Shown: one piece after another, positions 42,022 through 52,005 of the stretch
Layout of the letters: each line of letters opens with the position of its first letter
How positions within the stretch are numbered: the stretch's first letter is position 1
Origin: Bactrocera neohumeralis
Taxonomy: Eukaryota > Arthropoda > Insecta > Diptera > Tephritidae
Length of the DNA stretch: 64,000 nucleotides
Reading direction: 5' to 3'
Assembly (NCBI RefSeq): GCF_024586455.1
Contig: NC_065921.1
Span: forward strand, 81,032,163 to 81,096,162
Notes under the pieces: generated by a model
Seen by the model: only the letters and a program-made list of their open reading frames with translations
Told to the model about the DNA's origin: nothing
The model's database searches: none
Program-made: the position numbers and the translations under genes

Positions 42022-43631
42022 CACATATGGACAAAATAATAGGTGTATTACATTTTACCAAAATATCGTGAAATCATATGCAATTAAAACAAATTTTTCT
42101 TTAGTAATAAAAGTATTTCTCTTTATTAAACAGAAATACTTTGCAATTTTCTTACTGTAAGCTTTAAAACAAAAAATTCAATTATATAAACATATTTCCC
42201 TGGACAAAATAATAGGTGTAAAAAAGTTTTTTCAAAATAAAAAAAAAAAATCAGTATATTATTTCCTTAGCCTATAAGTTTTTAATAGCCAGTATATCCT
42301 CCCTTGCTTTGGATAAGTTTTGCTATTCTCTTGGGCATAGACTGTACTAGCTTTTGACAAGTCTCCAAGCGAGTTGCATCCCACAATTCCTTAGTTTTTT
42401 GCCACAATTGCTCCTTGTTTCGAAAAGAAAAGCCTGCCAATCTCCTTTTGAGGTCACTCCACAAGTTCTCAATGGGATTGAGGTCAAGAGATTGACTTGG
42501 CCATTTCATACAGGTTACATTTGAATTTATGAGCCACTCAGATACTAACCTCGAGGTATGCTTCGGATCGTTATCTTGTTGATAACACCAGCGCAGAGGC
42601 ATATTTTCTTCCGCATATGGTAGCATAATATTTTGTAATATTTCCCTGTACTCAACAGCGGTCATTGCATCCTTTATCCAAAATAATGGACCAACACCTT
42701 GCCAGGAGAAACATCCCCACACCATAACATTTCCGCCCCCATGCTTAACTGTCTTTTTGGTGTATCTGGAATCGAATTCCTTGCCTTTCGGACGGCGTAC
42801 GCTTCTCATGGAATCATTTCCGCAAAGATTTATCTTCACTTCATCACTAAATAAAATATTTCGCCACCTTTTTTCTCCAGTGGGACCACACCAATCTTTA
42901 TGTTCAGTAGCGAAAGTTTTCCTCTTCTGGATATTGTTCTTTCGTAGCAGAGGAATTTTTCTGGCCGTTCGCCCTGGTAGTTTAGCTTCCACCAAACGAC
43001 GCCGAATTGTCCGCGAGCTTATATTAAGTCCCACCTCCGCTTCAATTTGTCGCGAAGAGATAAAAGGGTCTTTTTTTGCCATAAGTACTATACGATGGTC
43101 ATCAATTGGGCAGGTTAATTTTGGACGGCCACGAGTTTCCTTCCCTTTTTTTCCTTTTAGAGCATTAGTGACAAAATTTTCTGATCGCTCTAACGTATTG
43201 GCTATGAATTTATATGTTTTCCCTTCACCACGTAGTTTTTTAACCAATTGGCGTTCTATTTCGGTGCAGTGTCTCTTGCGACCCATTCTGAAAATTTTTT
43301 GTTTGTCAGTTTGTGATATTTAAACTAATATAAATTTGGAAATACTCAAATACTTACTTTGGTATGGTAAATAGTACGAATTAACAACTTCTTTACGAAA
43401 AATATGAACTACACCTATTTTAATGGCCAAGCAAAATTAAATGAACAATGATCACTCGTCACTAAAAAGCAAAATCACCGAATGAGTAATGCAAACTGTT
43501 GACACCACCATGCTACTAAAACGCGTCCATCATAAAAACATAGCGGTATTAAAAATAAATAACAGTTACAACACTTTTTGACAAAAAAATGGCACCACGC
43601 ATAGGCACACCTATTATTTTGTCCATATGTG
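42022..43631 (-). mobile_element. Complete Tc1-like element with IR/DR ends (1610 bp)
   Basis: Perfect 25-bp inverted ends (42022-42046 and 43607-43631) beginning CACATATGGACAAAATAATA, flanked by TA on both sides (42020-42021, 43632-43633). Each end has a second, inner copy of the GGACAAAATAATAGGTGT word (42202-42219; complement variant at 43411-43429), about 180-200 bp inside. It contains one uninterrupted transposase frame. All parts needed for transposition are visible. Confidence 0.92.
42282..43286 (-). CDS. Tc1-like DD34E transposase, intact (334 aa)
   Basis: Met 43286, MGRKRHCTEIERQLVKKL. First helix-turn-helix about residues 15-50 (KTYKFIANTLERSENFVTNA), GRPKL AT-hook-like linker near residue 55, second helix-turn-helix about 75-110 (ISSRQIEAEVGLNISSRTIR), then the catalytic core: ILFSDEVKINL (Asp 1), KHGGGNVMVWGCFSWQGVG, CYQQDNDPKHTS (Asp 2) and LDLNPIENLW (Glu), with exactly 34 residues between Asp 2 and Glu. 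Ends GGYTGY, the usual Tc1 C-terminus. Full family length, no stop or frameshift. One oddity is SQSLDLNPIEN where most relatives have SPD. It would bind the inner and outer repeats of its element and insert at TA. Confidence 0.93.
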   Translation of the reverse strand: MGRKRHCTEIERQLVKKLRGEGKTYKFIANTLERSENFVTNALKGKKGKETRGRPKLTCPIDDHRIVLMAKKDPFISSRQIEAEVGLNISSRTIRRRLVEAKLPGRTARKIPLLRKNNIQKRKTFATEHKDWCGPTGEKRWRNILFSDEVKINLCGNDSMRSVRRPKGKEFDSRYTKKTVKHGGGNVMVWGCFSWQGVGPLFWIKDAMTAVEYREILQNIMLPYAEENMPLRWCYQQDNDPKHTSRLVSEWLINSNVTCMKWPSQSLDLNPIENLWSDLKRRLAGFSFRNKEQLWQKTKELWDATRLETCQKLVQSMPKRIAKLIQSKGGYTGY

Positions 43632-44226
43632 TATACACATATTATGCAATCGTAAAAAAAAAAAAAAAAAAAACGACAAGTGATTTGGTTGATAGCGCGG
43701 CGTGTAGCAGATCTCCACATAAATTTGTGTACTTATTTTTCTGCAAAAGGCAAACCAAAGCAGTTCACTTGTAAAATCAATCAGTTTTTACAAATACGCA
43801 GAAAACGAAAACGTATTGCAACAAATTTTTATTTTACGAAGTGGAAACAGAAAGAGTCACATACAGTGCATACAGATTACAACAACATTTTTTAATAAAT
43901 TCCCAAGCAAATGAAAGAGGTGGTGTAAATGTAAAGTGAAAGAATATAACAAAAAGCAACAAAGTAAAAGCAGTGAAGATTTTGTATGTGGCTAGTTTCT
44001 CCATTGTTTTCTGCCCCCTTACCTATTATTGGTGTTGGAAAATAGTTATCGATATTAAGGTGAAATAAATATTGATATACTATACGAACAAAAACACAAA
44101 ATTATTTACATATATATTCACCGCGTGACGTTAACCAAAAAGGTTTCAAGCCGCTCTTTAATTCCTACGAAGTATTTATGTAGAGCCGTAGTATGCGAAT
44201 TTATTCCATAAAACTTCTAATTAAGG
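43632..44226. other. No gene recognised
   Basis: Begins with a 20-bp poly-A tract (43654-43673), then AT-rich, A-biased sequence without motif. Confidence 0.4.
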
Positions 44227-44682
44227 TTAAAATATAAAATGAATAGAGAGTTTAGTTGATGCTAAAAATATGATCGACCTTTCAGTTTGGTGACTAGAAA
44301 ACGACTGTCCGCTCGTCGAGTCACACGAGTTATGTTTGTAATGGGCCATTACGACGCCATTTCCGGCAGTCCCTCGGAAAAAAGGTGCATCCGCGTTGTC
44401 AGCAGAACTTCTTTCAGGATCATCTGAAATAAAAATAAAAAATACGTGTTTTAGTAAAGACAATAAACTATGTATTGGACTAAGGAAAAAAAAAATGAAA
44501 ATTGGATTTTTGGCAGACTTTTTTTTATAAAAAATATTCAAAAATATATAAAATATACCTATCACTGTCAGCTCCACACCGCCAGTGGAATTTAACCAGT
44601 GTTCTGCCGATTTCATTTGGCTCTTTAAGTAGCGAACCTTACATTTTAGAATGTTCCATGTCGCTTCAATTTTGGTTACTGC
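44227..44682 (-). pseudogene. Myb/SANT-like protein fragment, two exons
   Basis: Minus strand: TKIEATWNILKCKVRYLKSQ and KSAEHWLNSTGGVELT, an intron with GTATAT donor and TTTATTTCAG acceptor (about 44426-44560), then DDPERSSADNADAPFF and a Ser/Thr-rich tail. The W..LK.K.RYLK.....A..WL.STG pattern is that of Myb/SANT-like domains carried by Harbinger-type elements or by zeste-related regulators. The start is missing. Could be a fragment of a transposon companion gene. Confidence 0.35.
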
Positions 44683-44759
44683 AAGCAACTTACTATAATA
44701 TATTTTCGCTGTTGGTTTCTAAAATTAAAGGAGATGTAATTAAATCAAAATAAATAATT

Positions 44760-45158
44760 AATATCCCAAAAACTCGCTTCGATGTTTCGGTGTTCCTGCA
44801 TATAGCACAGCTTACACTGCAGCGCATTGAAAACCAATAAAATGTTTTTCTATGTTAAACCGTTCTTAAAAATAACAGCAGATTAAAAAAGTTTGATTGT
44901 AAAAAACTTTAAAACAGCTGGCTTCCGTCCATTTTTTCACCTAGCAGGCGTTTCCATTTCTGTATAAAATGAAAAATAAATCAAAAAATTTATAATGGAA
45001 CTTTGTGATTCTTACTTACTTTGATGATTTTTGATGCTTTTTATTCCGTTCTTAATTTGCTGATTGTAAACAAAAAACAGCTGTTAATAGCCGAGTTTCC
45101 AATATGAAATTCTAAATGGAAAGGCCATACGCTTAGTTTTATTTATTTTTTTTGCAGC
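44760..45158. other. No gene recognised
   Basis: AT-rich; AACAGCTG words at 44910 and 45076. No frame with motif. Confidence 0.35.
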
Positions 45159-45160
45159 TA

Positions 45161-46560
45161 CAGTCCCTGGCCAAATTATTAGACGCACTATTGATTTTTA
45201 TGCAAATCTCAGTTATCAGCTCGTAGTGTTCCATATTTGAATAGTTATTACCTATTCTTTTAACTGATATATATAGTTTACTTTTTTTAAATGTTTAGAA
45301 TGTAAATAAAACTATATATTAAATGGAAATATATTTTTTATTAATTTTCAAAACAGAATATGGAAATACTACTTATAAACTTCAGTACTTTGTAGTTCCA
45401 CCTTTTGCAGCTATGACAGCTTGAATCCGGCGCGGCATGCTGTCGATGCAAGACTGGACCGTCTCCTGCATTTGAGGATGATGATTCCACACATGAATGA
45501 TTTTTTCCAAGAGCTGTGTTTTTGTTGTGATGAGCTCTTTAGCCACCTCCCTTTTCATGAGCTCCCACAAATTTTCTATGGGATTCATGTCGGGACTGTT
45601 GCCAGGCCAATCCAACAAGGGGATATTTTCTTGTTGCAAATAACTTTTAATAGATTTGGCAGTGTGGCAAGGAGCCCCATCTTGCATAAAAATGAATGGT
45701 TCCCCATTTGGAAACCACTCTCTGACCTGTGGCAGCAGTCGAGTTCTCAAGACTTCCTTGTACTGATCTTGTCTTATGATGCCTTTCACAACGTACAGAC
45801 GCCCTGTGCCCTTGCCGCTGATGACAGACCAAATCATGATCTTTGTGGGGTGCTTAACAGTCTGAACGATGCAGGCTGGATTAAATTTTTCATCTTTACG
45901 ACGACGCACAAATTGAGCTTTGTTGGCTAAGATTTCAAAGGTGCTTTCGTCACTGAAGCAGACCTGTAAAATTCACAAAAAATATTAAAAATAAGGCAAT
46001 TCTGAATTCTATTTATTAAATATGTATGTATATATATTATTAATAATATAATTCAGCATAAATTACCGATCTCCAGAAAGCGACATCCTTGTCACGCCAC
46101 TGTTTAGCCCATTTCAAACGTTTGGCTTTCATTTCAGCTGTTAGTTTGGGTTTTCTCGCTGGTCGGCAGGCCTTAAAACCTAAGTCATTTAATTTTCTGC
46201 GAACAGTACGCTCAGAAGCATTTATCTGAGCATCTTCCAACTGCGATTTAATCGATTTGGTGGTAGCAAATCTATTTTCTGTGCAAATTTTCTTAAGACA
46301 TCTTTCTGACCTTGGGGTAAAAATCGGTTTTCGGCCGCATTTGGTTTTTCTTTTCGGACTCAAATCTTCACATGATTCAACTTTTTTCTTAATACGTCGC
46401 ACACTAGCTTCAGACAGCTTCAATCTTCGTGAAATTTCACGGTTTGAAAACAGTTTTGTATTAATGAGAGCCTTGACTTGGGCTTTTTTGCGTGGTGAAA
46501 GGTCCCCCACTTTACCCATCTTAAAAGATAAGAAAACGAAAAAAAAATCACGTTAATAAC
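45161..46560 (-). mobile_element. Tc1-like element, right end missing
   Basis: Left end CAGTCCCTGGCCAAATTATT at 45161 next to TA. The matching inverted end is not found between 46520 and 46700, where a different Tc1 scrap begins, so the element has lost its transposase-start side end. The coding region is complete. Confidence 0.75.
45382..46519 (-). CDS. Tc1-like transposase with one intron, open reading frame intact
   Basis: Exon 1 46067-46519 (MGKVGDLSPRKKAQVKALIN, helix-turn-helix FSNREISRRLKLSEASVRR, CGRKPIFTPR linker, second helix-turn-helix, WRDKDVAFWRS). Intron 45964-46066 with CG|GTAATT donor and TTTTACAG acceptor. Exon 2 45382-45963 (VCFSDESTFEIL Asp 1; KIMIWSVISGKGTGRLYVV; FMQDGAPCHTAKS Asp 2; SPDMNPIENLW Glu; spacing 34). 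Ends KGGTTKY. Joined length 344 residues, no stop. Most Tc1/mariner transposases lack introns; Caenorhabditis Tc1 is an exception. With one end lost, the gene can only act in trans. Confidence 0.85.
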
Positions 46561-46694
46561 TTTTCTAAACAAAATAAACGCCCGAGAAGTCAAAAGTCAC
46601 GTTGCAAATACAAAAACGATACTGAAACACATCCACACTGTTATGAAAATGCGCGTTAACGAAGGCAGTAAAACAGCTTCTAATACATTTATGT

Positions 46695-46815
46695 ACTTTT
46701 GACTGTCCATGCGACCCTCGCAAACGAACTTTCGCCGACACCATCAGCAGCCATGCAGCCCCAGATCATAATACTGCCTCCTCCATGCTTAAGGCCACCG
46801 CATTCTGGCAGCATG
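46695..46815 (-). pseudogene. Tc1-like transposase scrap
   Basis: Minus strand LKHGGGSIMIWGCMAADGVGE, the conserved block after Asp 1, from another Tc1 family. It is fused directly to the Harbinger fragment on its right. Confidence 0.75.
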
Positions 46816-47216
46816 TTTTTCAACTACAAACACTTTTTTGCCATCGGTTTACAAGGCGTTGCCTCTGCTGACTACAAGTTTACTGCCATTGAAGTTGGAG
46901 CATATGGCAAACAGAGTGATGGTGACATTTTTGAAGCTTCAACATTACATAAGCTTATAGAAACTGGAGAATATGAAATTCCAGAAGAGCGGAATCTACC
47001 AGGCACAGAAATTGCAGCACCATTCGTAATGCTTGGGGATGAAGCATATCCACTCAGAAAATATTTATTGCGCCCATATTCTAAAACAAATTTGAACAAT
47101 GACTCTGAACTATTCAACACAATGCTATCTAAATTCAGAAAATCCATTGAATGTGCTTTTGGTATTATTACAAACAAATGGCGTTTATTAACCAAATCAA
47201 TCGAAACAGAACTATG
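46816..47216 (+). pseudogene. PIF/Harbinger transposase, catalytic middle and end
   Basis: Plus strand frame of 134 residues: MFFNYKHFFAIGLQGVASAD, YKFTAIEVGAYGKQSDGDIF, LHKLIETGEYEIPEE, LPGTEIAAPFVMLGDEAYPL, RPYSK and FRKSIECAFGIITNKWRLLT. These are the DDE_4 blocks with the second acidic site (SADYKF), GDEAYPL and the catalytic-Glu motif ECAFGI. The first Asp motif (DGKH) and everything N-terminal are missing; the join to a Tc1 scrap is at 46815. Stop at 47216 comes before the usual C-terminus, so it is truncated. Confidence 0.85.
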
Positions 47217-47785
47217 ATATTTATTATAATGATAAAGAGGGAGTTTGTATGCAGAACTATTTGTAAGCAGGGGCAGTAAAACTCTAAAGCTGCTTCGTTA
47301 CGCTTTTTATATAATTTAGTACAATATATATATTTTCTTTTTTTTTTGGTTCATTGATCGCAACTTTTAGAGGATAAAAAACGTTTGTATGCTGTATATG
47401 AAAATAGATTAATGCAAGTTGTACAGGTTTTCTAAACTGATGAAAAGGTAGATATGTATATTAAACCGTGGAGCGAAAATGATGAAAACTGAGTATATAT
47501 AATCGTGGTCGACACTGATGAAAACTGAGTATATATAATCGTGATGAAAACTATATATCAGATGAAAAATACGAAAGCTGTGTAGGAAACGTGCGCCGAT
47601 GTGCGTAGCTTGGAAATCGCGATCGAAAAAAGGAAAAACTGCTTTCCGGACGAGCCCTTTTTTTTTGAAGCAGCTGTGTGGGACGACTATAGAGAAATAA
47701 TTTGTTCATATTAAAAAAAAAAATGTTATATTCACTTAAGTATAGGTTGTTTATTACATAAAAATAAAATAATACTATTACTTAC
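47217..47785. other. No gene; short tandem repeat at 47480-47560
   Basis: GATGAAAACTGAGTATATATAATCGTG-type unit occurs at about 47478 and 47516 with a third partial copy near 47542. The rest is AT-rich with a GC patch at 47580-47690. Confidence 0.6.
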
Positions 47786-47912
47786 CTTCCAAACCGCATT
47801 CGTTTTCTACTTCTTCCCAAGCTTTTCTGATTTTGTTTCTATTATGATAATCTGGATGACGCAGATTCCACAAACATTCTTTATTTCGCACTTTTTCAAT
47901 AAATTTGTCCAT
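47786..47912 (-). pseudogene. First exon of a MADF-domain gene
   Basis: Met 47912: MDKFIEKVRNKECLWNLRHP, then DYHNRNKIRKAWEEVENECG, ending at a GTAAGT donor (47785). This is the first half of a MADF domain (short helix, ECLWN...Y.....AW..V). Too short for a standard ORF scan. The following exons are absent; the sequence runs into LTR-like DNA. A second MADF locus for this window besides 3801-4560, again probably a Harbinger companion. Confidence 0.7.
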
Positions 47913-47914
47913 CG

Positions 47915-48110
47915 CGTTTAACGCGATTCGCTCAACTGAATCAAAAATTTTGATCGCTGATTTTCGTCGCTAGCAGTCTCTCCATTTTCGCTGAAACCGC
48001 TTTTCGCTGAATCGCTGCACGATAAACACCTCGGTATGGATTTATGTATTTGATCGCTAGTAGCGATTTTAATCGCATCGCGCGAAGCGAATCTGCTCGG
48101 TCATAAACGT
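47915..48110. repeat. Cluster of GCGAT/ATCGC and TTCGCT words
   Basis: Directly upstream of the MADF exon, at least twelve GCGAT, ATCGC, TTCGCT or AGCGAA words in 195 bp, some forming dyads (GATCGCTAGTAGCGATTTTAA). They look like subterminal protein-binding sites of a transposon, probably the one that carried the MADF gene. Confidence 0.5.
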
Positions 48111-48500
48111 AGCCTAAATTGTCAACAATGCAACTACATAACCATAGAGAACGTGTTGGGATCTTCGTGAACCAATTTCATATGGTACATTTTTAGTCAG
48201 GATTTTTTAAACAAATTTTGGGATAAAAACATCCCAGGAGTCTCGAAACGGTTAACAAAATAGCTAATTTGAATGACTTAACTCTTGTAACTTGAGAACT
48301 AAGTAATCTACTTAAGTTTTGTATCCAAACATAATGACTTTCATTGAAATCATCACTATATAAAGAAATAAGATTAACATGATGTGATTTTTCTTATTTC
48401 GTTAAATAAAAGGGTGTAATGGGGTTTCGTCCATAGCTGAGGTATGCTCAGCCGCTCCAGGTTCAGCCTTGGGACCCACGAACCCTTAGCAAAGAAACGA
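48111..48500. other. No gene recognised
   Basis: AT-rich sequence followed by a moderately GC-rich patch (48420-48490) with no motif. Confidence 0.4.
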
Positions 48501-48712
48501 GTTTACTCTCGTTAAGAGAGAGAGAATTTTTTATAATTGTAAAACATCGAATTAGAATTGGCCGGGCACTTAATAGCAACGTGCTTACCATCAATTGCAC
48601 CGACACAATTCGGAATGTTCCACATATTATAAAAATCTTTTGCAAATGTCCTTGTATTGAGACTCTGTTGGCGCGCTTACATAAATTGGGGAAAGTAGCT
48701 GCCAGATTACTT
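48501..48712 (-). pseudogene. PIF/Harbinger transposase, first-Asp region
   Basis: Minus strand: IWQLLSPIYVSAPTESQYKD, then after a frameshift FYNMWNIPNCVGAIDGKHVA and IKCPANSNSMFYNYKKFSL. GAIDGKH carries the first catalytic Asp. The frame ends in a GAGAGA-type repeat at 48505. It would complement the fragment at 46816-47216 but lies in the opposite orientation. Confidence 0.8.
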
Positions 48713-48719
48713 CACACGT

Positions 48720-49000
48720 CTCTAATATTGAATATATCTCGAACGTTCGACGAGTCACTCGCGGACGATGCGTCGATCGTTGAGAATATGAAACAGGAAA
48801 AATGGGATTGTATTAGCAAATAAAACCACAAAGTTTGTGTTTAATATAGTAAATTAAAGTGTTAGTTCTTTATTGAATCTTGATTACCAAAAAATTACTT
48901 ACTTTTGGTTTGTGCTTTTGGTGATGCTGGTTGTGATGGCCGGTGGACGACGTCTTGATTGCTTCGATCGCTAAAGAAAGTGAAAAGGCGCGACTCGCAG
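48720..49000 (+). mobile_element. BEL/Pao 3' end / LTR-like sequence, second copy
   Basis: Similar to 35320-35590 (CGACGAGTCACTCGCGGACG, TTGAGAATATGAAA, GTTCTTTATTGAATCTT, GATGCTGGTTGTGATGGCCG). It begins next to the Harbinger fragment without visible TG border. Confidence 0.55.
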
Positions 49001-49030
49001 GCTCGCTTGCTACGCGGGAGTTTTCAACGA

Positions 49031-49100
49031 AACCATTGCCAGTTGAGTGAAAGTTATTAACCGTTGAGTGAAAACTCTTAACGGCTAACTGGCAATGGTT
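49031..49100. repeat. Perfect 14-bp inverted repeat, 70-bp hairpin
   Basis: AACCATTGCCAGTT at 49031-49044 and its complement at 49087-49100. The 42-bp loop holds GTTGAGTGAAA twice and an inner dyad CCGTTGAG/CTCTTAACGG. Confidence 0.85.
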
Positions 49101-49259
49101 TGTTATATACTCACTAGGGGTGGTAAAAAGAAATTAGGCGCTGGCCTAAACAAATATGATTTCGCGTACTGTTGACTTTCCTAACTTATAGCTCCATGCA
49201 ATGCCATGCACCGACACGCCTTGTGACAAATAGCTAACAATTGTAAGAGAAGTACATAT

Positions 49260-49634
49260 AATAATAGGTTTTGAGTTGCAATAACCTATCTTTTTTCTAT
49301 TTTCCTTAATTGAAATAAAAGATCAGATGTTCTTTCTTTTCCTTTATTACAATCGTGGATTTTTATTTAATTAAGAGCTGCAAAAGGAAAATTGAATGAG
49401 CTTTTTCTATTAAGAGGATACTTAGATTGGGGTCCTGGCTTTGGTCGTCGTCCTTGTTGTCCTTATTTTCCGGGCTTTAGTCCTTAGGGAATTGATCTGC
49501 TTTTTGCTCAAGCGAAGTAGTAGAGTTGAACTGAACTGACTGGCCTCGTTTATTGTCACGTCTTGTCTTTTATACTTAGCTGATAAGCTGATTGTCGGTG
49601 AGCATCAAATGAAATATTTGTAATTTGACTTTTA
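49260..49634. repeat. LTR-like sequence cut by the gap
   Basis: AAATAAAAGAT.AGAT and TTACAATCGTGG words match 57265-57318; ATTAAGAGCTGCAAA matches 1415-1430. An LTR fragment running into the N run. Confidence 0.45.
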
Positions 49635-49734
49635 NNNNNNNNNNNNNNNNNNNNNNNNNNNNNNNNNNNNNNNNNNNNNNNNNNNNNNNNNNNNNNNNNN
49701 NNNNNNNNNNNNNNNNNNNNNNNNNNNNNNNNNN
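49635..49734. other. Assembly gap (100 N)
   Basis: Exactly 100 N. True size unknown. Confidence 0.98.
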
Positions 49735-50130
49735 AAATTTTGGTCCAAGTTTCATAGAGATATCTTCATTTTCGCGGTTTTTATGATAAAAACTCGGAGG
49801 TTCTTTTTAATTTTGAAAATTTATTGGCATTCATTCGATATTTCGGAAAAAAAGTATAAAAAGATAGTTATCTAGTAAAACAAATGATTAGTTATAGTGA
49901 ATTTTTTATTAAAAAATTTAAAAAAAATTAACAATATAGCCTCCTTGGCACCGAATTTATGTCAAAAAAGCCTTTTAGGCTAACGAAAAAACCAAATTCA
50001 TTCTAAAAAAAAAATGTATGTATAAAAAATGTTGTGTTTAATTACACTTATTAATGAGCGAAAAAGCATTTCTTAGCTTAGATGCAAGAGTTGAACATGT
50101 AGAAACCTTTAGCAAATAGTATGTACTTAC
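49735..50130. other. No gene recognised; possible intron of the next fragment
   Basis: AT-rich sequence following (minus sense) a GTAAGT donor at 50130. Confidence 0.35.
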
Positions 50131-50252
50131 GTAGCGGAATCCAATTCCAAAGGGTTGGAAGCGTCCCTTAGCTTCTTTCTATTTCTAGCCAATTCCAGTA
50201 AGCTTTCATCCTCCTCTGAAGAATCGCCAAACCACAACTCAGTCGTAGTCAT
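50131..50252 (-). pseudogene. First exon of a PIF/Harbinger-type transposase
   Basis: Met 50252: MTTTELWFGDSSEEDESLLE, LARNRKKLRDASNPLELDSA, ending at a GTAAGT donor. The acidic start and R.RK.LRD.SNPLEL motif match the opening of many insect Harbinger transposases. No downstream exon is seen before the gap. Confidence 0.55.
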
Positions 50253-50399
50253 ATTTTATTTTAACTTTTATTTATGTTTTAAATGTTAATGTTTATAAAA
50301 TATTTGTTAGTTTTACTTTCAAACTTCTTAAAAACACGCTTTTATGTTTTTACACCATCTGACAGATGTATACTATCGTGAACATTCAAAATGATTGCA

Positions 50400-51230
50400 A
50401 TTCACAATAACGCCAATCTTCATCGAATGAGCGTCGTAATACCAAATGCAAATTCGTTCGACCAGCATTTTCCAGTGCTTGTACTGGCCACGGAATCTTC
50501 GACTGCAGGCAGTGAACCTCTAGATTCAGGTATAGCTCTATCCTGGACTGAAATGCAATCAGTTTGCTCATTTTCCATTTCGCATGCTATGAACTCAGCT
50601 TCCGAAAAAATCTGTTTGTCCAACGGAAAAATTCCAGTACTTCTGAACGCGCAAATAAGCTTTTGTGAACAGTCCAACCAAATCATATAGGGTTACCTTC
50701 CGTCCTTGAACGTTTTACAAGCCTTACTTCGTCACTATAGTATACCTTAAGTGTACCCATGAAAGTTTTGTCCAATGGCTGCAATTTGTGTGTAGAGTGT
50801 GGAGACAAGGAGAGAATAACAACTCCATTTTTACGGCCTAAGTGCAATAATTCAATATTTCTCGTGTAACTATAAATGCCCATCTAAAATGAGTAAAATG
50901 GGTTGATGTTTGCTTGGCTTTGTGAACTCTAAAAAATGTTTAAACCATTCTGTAAGTATCCACCAGCGCTCATGCACGTTATAACAGTAATGAGGGATCC
51001 GCACTCTGTGGAAGTCATAACGCCTATTAGCCTTTTTCCTTTTTGTGCGACTACTTTTGGTTGTCGAGACTGCACCACTGATAATCCTGTTTCGTCTACA
51101 TTCCAAATACTTGTCGCTGAAAAATTGTGTGTGATATATTCACTTTCCAAAATGTTGAAAAACGAAGTCACATTTTCACGATTGTTATGTTATTGGAGTT
51201 GTCATAGAGTTGTCGTATAGCCATAACGAC
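50400..51230 (-). pseudogene. pogo-like (DDE_1) transposase, catalytic half
   Basis: Minus strand, four frames: SIWNVDETGLSVVQSRQPKV (Asp 1), VAQKGKRLIGVMTSTECGSL, GWILTEWFKHFLEFTKPSK, ILLILDGH (Asp 2), SLSPHSTHKLQPLDKTFMGT and FRSTGIFPLDKQIFSEAEF. These blocks match the pogo/jerky-like family that carries a psq-type helix-turn-helix. At least three frameshifts. It is the continuation of the helix-turn-helix at 51645-51974, separated by a duplicated segment. Confidence 0.8.
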
Positions 51231-51530
51231 AGTGTATTTGGAGCAATTCCAATATTTTAAATTAAAGTGTAGAATCGAATTTTTAGTACATATACATACA
51301 ATAAGCAATCGATATCAAGTTGCGTAAAATTATGAACTTTACATATTTTTGTTAATTAGCCTTTTTGATGTTATTGGAGTTGTCATAGAGTTGTCGTATA
51401 CCATAACGACAGTGTATTTGGAGCAATTTCACAATCCTATATTAAGGTGTAGAATCGATTTTTTAGTACATACACATTAAGCAATCGATATTAAGTTGCG
51501 TAAAAATATGAACTTTGCATATTTATGCCC
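51189..51530. repeat. 181-bp direct duplication inside the pogo-like gene
   Basis: GTTATTGGAGTTGTCATAGA starts at 51189 and 51370. The units share ACGACAGTGTATTTGGAGCA, GTGTAGAATCGA and AAGCAATCGATAT.AAGTTGCG. Units differ at several bases, so it is not recent. Confidence 0.85.
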
Positions 51531-51644
51531 TTTGCTCTATCAAACGATGTACCAGTTGGTGATCGAAAGCTTAATTTTTCTCTATGTCTTTTGCAAAATG
51601 CGTAAAGCCAGTCTTTTCCTGCACATTTTTGCAAAGTATTACAT

Positions 51645-51974
51645 TTATTCGGTATGTCGTTTCTTGTTGCAATTTGGAATGCAAGCGACTTCCAACTCCC
51701 ATCTCATTAGCCCCCAAAAGCGAGACTCCATCTCCAAAGCGTATTTAACTATATCGCTTTTTATCTCTGGGGTAAAGACTGGTTTTCGTCCGAGTTTTGC
51801 TGAAAGAAGCTCCTCTGTAGGCTTTTCACTTCTGGCCATGTGCTGCTGTGTGGTGTGCGGAACATCGAAGACTTTTGCGGTCAGTAAAATACCCATTTCA
51901 TCGTTTCTTACAGCGGCAATGGCATTGTGCATGTTTTCGCTACTCCACTGCCTTCGTAAACCTTTATTCGGCAT
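51645..51974 (-). pseudogene. pogo-like transposase, N-terminal DNA-binding part
   Basis: Met 51974: MPNKGLRRQWSSENMHNAIA, then a psq-type helix-turn-helix (MGILLTAKVFDVPHTTQQHM), LSAKLGRKPVFTPEIKSDIV and YALEMESRFWGLMRWEL. Matches the N-terminal arrangement of pogo-like elements with DDE_1 catalytic domains. Open for 109 codons. Repeated words such as TGTACCATATTAGACGC (52071) and TGTATCATATTAGCCGC (52412) upstream may be terminal binding sites. Confidence 0.75.
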
Positions 51975-52005
51975 GATTGCTGTAAGATTCCACCATCAAA
52001 TTTAA

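Noticed and set aside
42757..43323. 188-codon plus-strand frame
   Set aside because: Antisense shadow of the intact Tc1 transposase.
45421..45930. 169-codon plus-strand frame
   Set aside because: Antisense shadow of exon 2 of the Tc1 transposase.
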